Source of the DNA: Caulobacter sp. CCH9-E1
GTDB taxonomy: Bacteria; Pseudomonadota; Alphaproteobacteria; Caulobacterales; Caulobacteraceae
Direction: 5' to 3'
DNA: 43,445 nucleotides
Assembly (NCBI RefSeq): GCF_001556515.1
Contig: NZ_LSJA01000055.1
Coordinates: 1-43,445, forward strand
Under the pieces are notes generated by a model, which did not search any database, was not told the DNA's origin, and saw only the letters and a program-made list of their open reading frames with translations. Below, in pieces: positions 41,164-43,445 of the stretch. The position numbers and the translations under genes were made by a program. Within the stretch, counting starts at the first letter, position 1. Every line of letters starts with the position of its first letter.

Positions 41164-42332
41164 AACCGCACCGTGGCGACCAGGGCGTGGCCAACGCCGC
41201 CGTCGGCGCCTGGATTGCGGACGTACTGAAGGTCCGGCTGGATCGTGACCGGACCGATCTTATCCGAATAGGTCACCTCGATCGCGCTCTCCGCGCGCGT
41301 CAGACTCCGCCCTTCGTCCAGGGCGTTGGCGCGGAACTTCCCCGTCAGGAAGGCCTGGTTCGCGCCGACCGAGAAGGCGCTGTCCGGGCGGCCCTCAAAG
41401 ACGTGCTCAACCAGCAAGCCGGCCTGCCAGCCGCCCCGGAACGCCGTGGTGTCGCCGTCGGAGAGGCCAAGGCGCGCGAAGGCCGTGGTCTTGCGCACGG
41501 CGTCTTCGCCTTCGCCCGTCAGCTGGCGCTCCAGCAATACATATGCGCCCTGCGCCGTCTTGGCGGCGGGATGACCGGCGACGGTGATCTCCCGGATGTC
41601 CGGCTGTTTCTTGGTGTAGCGCCAGGCCCCGAAGGCCACCTTGCCACGCCCCTGCCAGCCCGCCTCGGCGATGGTCAGCAGACCGTGCTCGAACTCGGTG
41701 CAGACGCCGTCAGGATCGCCAAGCACGCCCGCGTGGGCGTTGATCGCCGCAGCCTGGACATAGACCTGTTCGTTCGGCGTCCAGCGAACGCGCGCGGAGA
41801 GGGCGGTCGATGGGAAAATGGACGGTCCGTTCGGCCCCGTGGCCGCCAGCTCGGACCCGATGCCGAAAGCCGGCGCCAGCAGTAGCCCGGCGCTGTCATT
41901 GGCGTAGAATTCGCTGTTGAGGTCGTAGAGGCCGACGAGGACGGAGGCGTTGTCGCCAAGGCCCTGCTCCACCCAGGCTTCGAACAACCGCGCTCTCTGG
42001 CGCGACACCTCGATGTTGTTCACGCCCTGCAAAGTGCCGGCGTCGTCGTTGGGCATGGCGCCGCTGTTGTTCAGCAACAGGACGTGCGCCTTGGCGCCTT
42101 TCCAGCCCGCGGCCTTCTCCAGATCGATGTCAGCGCCCAGCTGCAGGTCGTCCAGCACCCGGCCGCGCTTGGCCAGGCCGCCGCTGACGACGCCCGCGAC
42201 ATCGACCGTATACCCTCCGCTCAGAACGATGGCCTCGCCGAGCGCCTCGCTCGCGAGAGCAGGCGCAGCCGCGACAAAGGCGGCGGAAACGATCACTCCG
42301 ACCTGGAGCGCAAGATTGCGGCGCTGACGCAT
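41148..42332 (-). CDS. OprB-like carbohydrate porin
   Basis: A 394-residue outer-membrane beta-barrel of the OprB/carbohydrate-selective porin type, for sugar uptake. It has a signal peptide (MRQRRNLALQVGVIVSAAFV, cleavage near ALA-SEALGEA) and alternating strands such as LSGGYTVDVAGVVSGG, GLYDLNSEFYAND and ARVRWTPNEQVYVQAAAINAH. The last residue is Phe (VRFGVAF), the signal for outer-membrane assembly. The ATG at 42332 has a GGGGGG run 5 bases upstream and is preferred to 42356. The stop lies inside a perfect hairpin shared with the convergent tkt. A 15-bp dyad lies about 60 bases upstream. Confidence 0.86.
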   Translation of the reverse strand: MRQRRNLALQVGVIVSAAFVAAAPALASEALGEAIVLSGGYTVDVAGVVSGGLAKRGRVLDDLQLGADIDLEKAAGWKGAKAHVLLLNNSGAMPNDDAGTLQGVNNIEVSRQRARLFEAWVEQGLGDNASVLVGLYDLNSEFYANDSAGLLLAPAFGIGSELAATGPNGPSIFPSTALSARVRWTPNEQVYVQAAAINAHAGVLGDPDGVCTEFEHGLLTIAEAGWQGRGKVAFGAWRYTKKQPDIREITVAGHPAAKTAQGAYVLLERQLTGEGEDAVRKTTAFARLGLSDGDTTAFRGGWQAGLLVEHVFEGRPDSAFSVGANQAFLTGKFRANALDEGRSLTRAESAIEVTYSDKIGPVTIQPDLQYVRNPGADGGVGHALVATVRFGVAF

Positions 42333-42697
42333 TCGACCCCCCGACGCCAATCTCATGGGCGTGCTCGAATGCTAGGGCTTCGATATGGGCGATCTTGTTA
42401 AGCAAGACTGTGGCGCGTGGTCGCAGCTCGCGCGCGCCCCACCCCACGTCCACGATCGCGCGGCTTCGAGCCAGGCGGCTCGAGCGATTGTCGCGCTTTC
42501 GGAGAAATCCTTGGTGGAGCCGAGGATGATCTAGGGATCTAACCAGGACGTCTCATTCCGTCCCAAAACATGTTTATCTTCATATAGTTGATCGATATTC
42601 CCGTTTCAGGTAATCTCACTTTGTCCCCTGAAATCCGCATCAAAAGTGTGGGGAAAACGAGGGGAAAATCGGAGGCTCCAGAACAGGGACTTCTAAC
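42333..42697. other. Intergenic region between porin and integrase
   Basis: No convincing gene is seen in these 365 bases. They hold the porin upstream dyad TCTTG-TTAAG-CAAGA (42393-42407) and a 7-bp hairpin TCGAGCC-AGGC-GGCTCGA (42466-42483). A segment at 42512-42522 (TGGTGGAGCCG) looks like the minus-strand 3' end of a tRNA but lacks a T-arm. From about 42560 the DNA becomes visibly less GC-rich, marking the probable left boundary of the integrase-bearing element. Confidence 0.6.
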
Positions 42698-43435
42698 TTG
42701 TCGCTTACAGCCCTGAAGGTGAAGAACGCGAAAGCCGGTCGCCATTGCGACGGGCGCGGCCTGTATCTCGATGTTCAGCCCAGTGGATCGCGGTCGTGGC
42801 TTTTCCGTATCCAGTTCCAGGGGGTGCGTCGCGATTTCGGCTTGGGCTCCGTGCGGGACGTTTGCCTCGCCGACGCGCGGATCGCGGCGGCCGAGATGCG
42901 TCGGAAAGTCAGGAGCGGGGGTGACCCAGCCGCCGAACGTCGAAGCGCTCGTCGGTCCGTTCCGTCGTTCGAGTCCGCTGCCCGCGCCTGTTACGAGACC
43001 TTGAAGGCGGGCTGGAAGGATAGCCGGCAGGGTATTTGGATCGCCAGCTTCGAGCGGCATGTTTTTCCAATGATCGGGTCTAAGCCCGTGGACACGGTCG
43101 ATGCGCTCGTTGTTCGAGATGTTCTGGAGCCGATTTGGCTGACGGTGCCTGATACCGCCAATAAGGTGCTTCAGCGGATCAATGCGGTTCTCGACTTCGC
43201 GCACATCAAGGGCTGGATTAGTAATGAAGTTTCCCTGCGATCGGTCCGCAAGGGACTTCCGCGCCAGAATAACACTGGCTCGCACTATGCGGCGATGCCC
43301 TATCAGGATGTGCCAGCCTTCCTCCAAGCAGTTGCGGCGATGCCGCCAACCCTTGGTCGGGATGCTCTGCAACTGACCGTCTACACGGCTTGTCCGCCGT
43401 CAGCGCCTTTGAGACAGATTGAGGGTTCCGTTTAG
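42698..43435 (+). CDS. Tyrosine recombinase (P4-type integrase, DUF4102), truncated
   Basis: The N-terminal ~230 residues of a phage P4-type integrase, which inserts genomic islands or prophages by site-specific recombination. The N-terminal arm-binding DUF4102 domain is clear (SLTALKVKNAKAGRHCDGRGLYLDVQPSGSRSW), followed by the core-binding SAM-like domain with FERHVFPMIGSKPVD and DTANKVLQRINAVLDFAH. Similarity runs to about LQLTVYTAC (near 43393) and then stops; the remaining codons are unlike the family and end at TAG 43433-43435. The catalytic R-H-R-Y half is absent, so the product is inactive as read. The start is TTG 42698. Its base composition is less GC-rich than the backbone. The break may be an IS insertion or contig-end artefact. 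Confidence 0.85.
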   Translation: MSLTALKVKNAKAGRHCDGRGLYLDVQPSGSRSWLFRIQFQGVRRDFGLGSVRDVCLADARIAAAEMRRKVRSGGDPAAERRSARRSVPSFESAARACYETLKAGWKDSRQGIWIASFERHVFPMIGSKPVDTVDALVVRDVLEPIWLTVPDTANKVLQRINAVLDFAHIKGWISNEVSLRSVRKGLPRQNNTGSHYAAMPYQDVPAFLQAVAAMPPTLGRDALQLTVYTACPPSAPLRQIEGSV

Positions 43436-43445
43436 AGGAGGGTTT
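43410..43445. mobile_element. Possible terminus of an insertion sequence at contig end
   Basis: The final 36 bases start TGAGACAGATTGAGGG, immediately after integrase similarity is lost, and look unrelated to integrase coding sequence. A TGA-type end is common for IS3-like elements, and assemblies often break at IS copies. I cannot name the IS, and the exact junction could be anywhere between about 43393 and 43410. Confidence 0.25.

Noticed and set aside
42512..42536. tRNA 3'-end look-alike (TGGTGGAGCCG...) as an integrase attachment site
   Set aside because: Only the acceptor/CCA-like part fits; no T-arm with TTCGA can be drawn, and no matching intact tRNA or second repeat copy is in the window.
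42698..43445. Prophage or complete genomic island
   Set aside because: Only a truncated integrase is present before the contig end; no other phage or mobilisation genes are visible.

Overview
This 43.4-kb window is GC-rich chromosomal DNA from an alphaproteobacterium, most likely Caulobacter or a close relative. The assignment is inference from gene content and signals: the aroA-cmk-rpsA-ihfB string, the rnd-lptC-lptA-lptB-rpoN-hpf-ptsN string, an Hsp20/DUF1150 pair, a TIGR02300-type acidic zinc-ribbon protein, promoters with a Caulobacter-like TTGAC-N14-CTA layout, and CcrM-type GANTC sites in several upstream regions. Both ends look like physical contig ends. Bases 1-19 are the Tn5 mosaic end used in Nextera libraries, and the last ~50 bases break an integrase gene.

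Layout. 0-2.3 kb: 3' part of an M16 peptidase-like gene, then mscL. 2.3-8.7 kb (minus strand): ihfB, a DUF3857/transglutaminase-like secreted protein, rpsA, cmk, aroA. 8.8-10.6 kb (plus): acidic zinc-ribbon protein, tRNA-Ala(GGC), a heat-shock module (sigma-32-like promoter, ROSE-like RNA thermometer, Hsp20, DUF1150). 10.6-16.9 kb (minus): ptsN, hpf, exoD, rpoN, lptB, lptA, lptC, short RNase D; then tRNA-Leu(CAG). 17.3-25.3 kb: NAD(P)-binding epimerase-like protein, uppP, glutamate synthase gltD-gltB. 25.4-29.2 kb: DUF4239 membrane protein, ATP-dependent DNA ligase, MFS transporter. 29.2-36.8 kb: cell-surface-sugar genes (WbpE-like aminotransferase, RmlD-like reductase, GmhB-like HAD phosphatase, AGE-family isomerase, ManC) interspersed with mscS, a 74-codon unknown gene and a small transaldolase. 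36.9-42.3 kb: nadE, tkt, an OprB-like porin. 42.3-43.4 kb: intergenic DNA and a truncated P4-type integrase, the only clear accessory material.

How the genes work together. Most are housekeeping: envelope assembly (lptABC, uppP, sugar-nucleotide genes), nitrogen assimilation and its control (gltBD, rpoN, ptsN), translation and ribosome hibernation (rpsA, hpf), osmotic safety valves (mscL, mscS), NAD synthesis and the pentose-phosphate pathway. I see no CRISPR array, complete prophage or obvious new multi-gene system. The most interesting signals are regulatory: a ROSE-like thermometer with a UYGCU motif facing the hsp20 ribosome-binding site, a perfect 9-bp dyad overlapping the nadE ribosome-binding site, and a perfect 17-bp palindrome between uppP and gltD.
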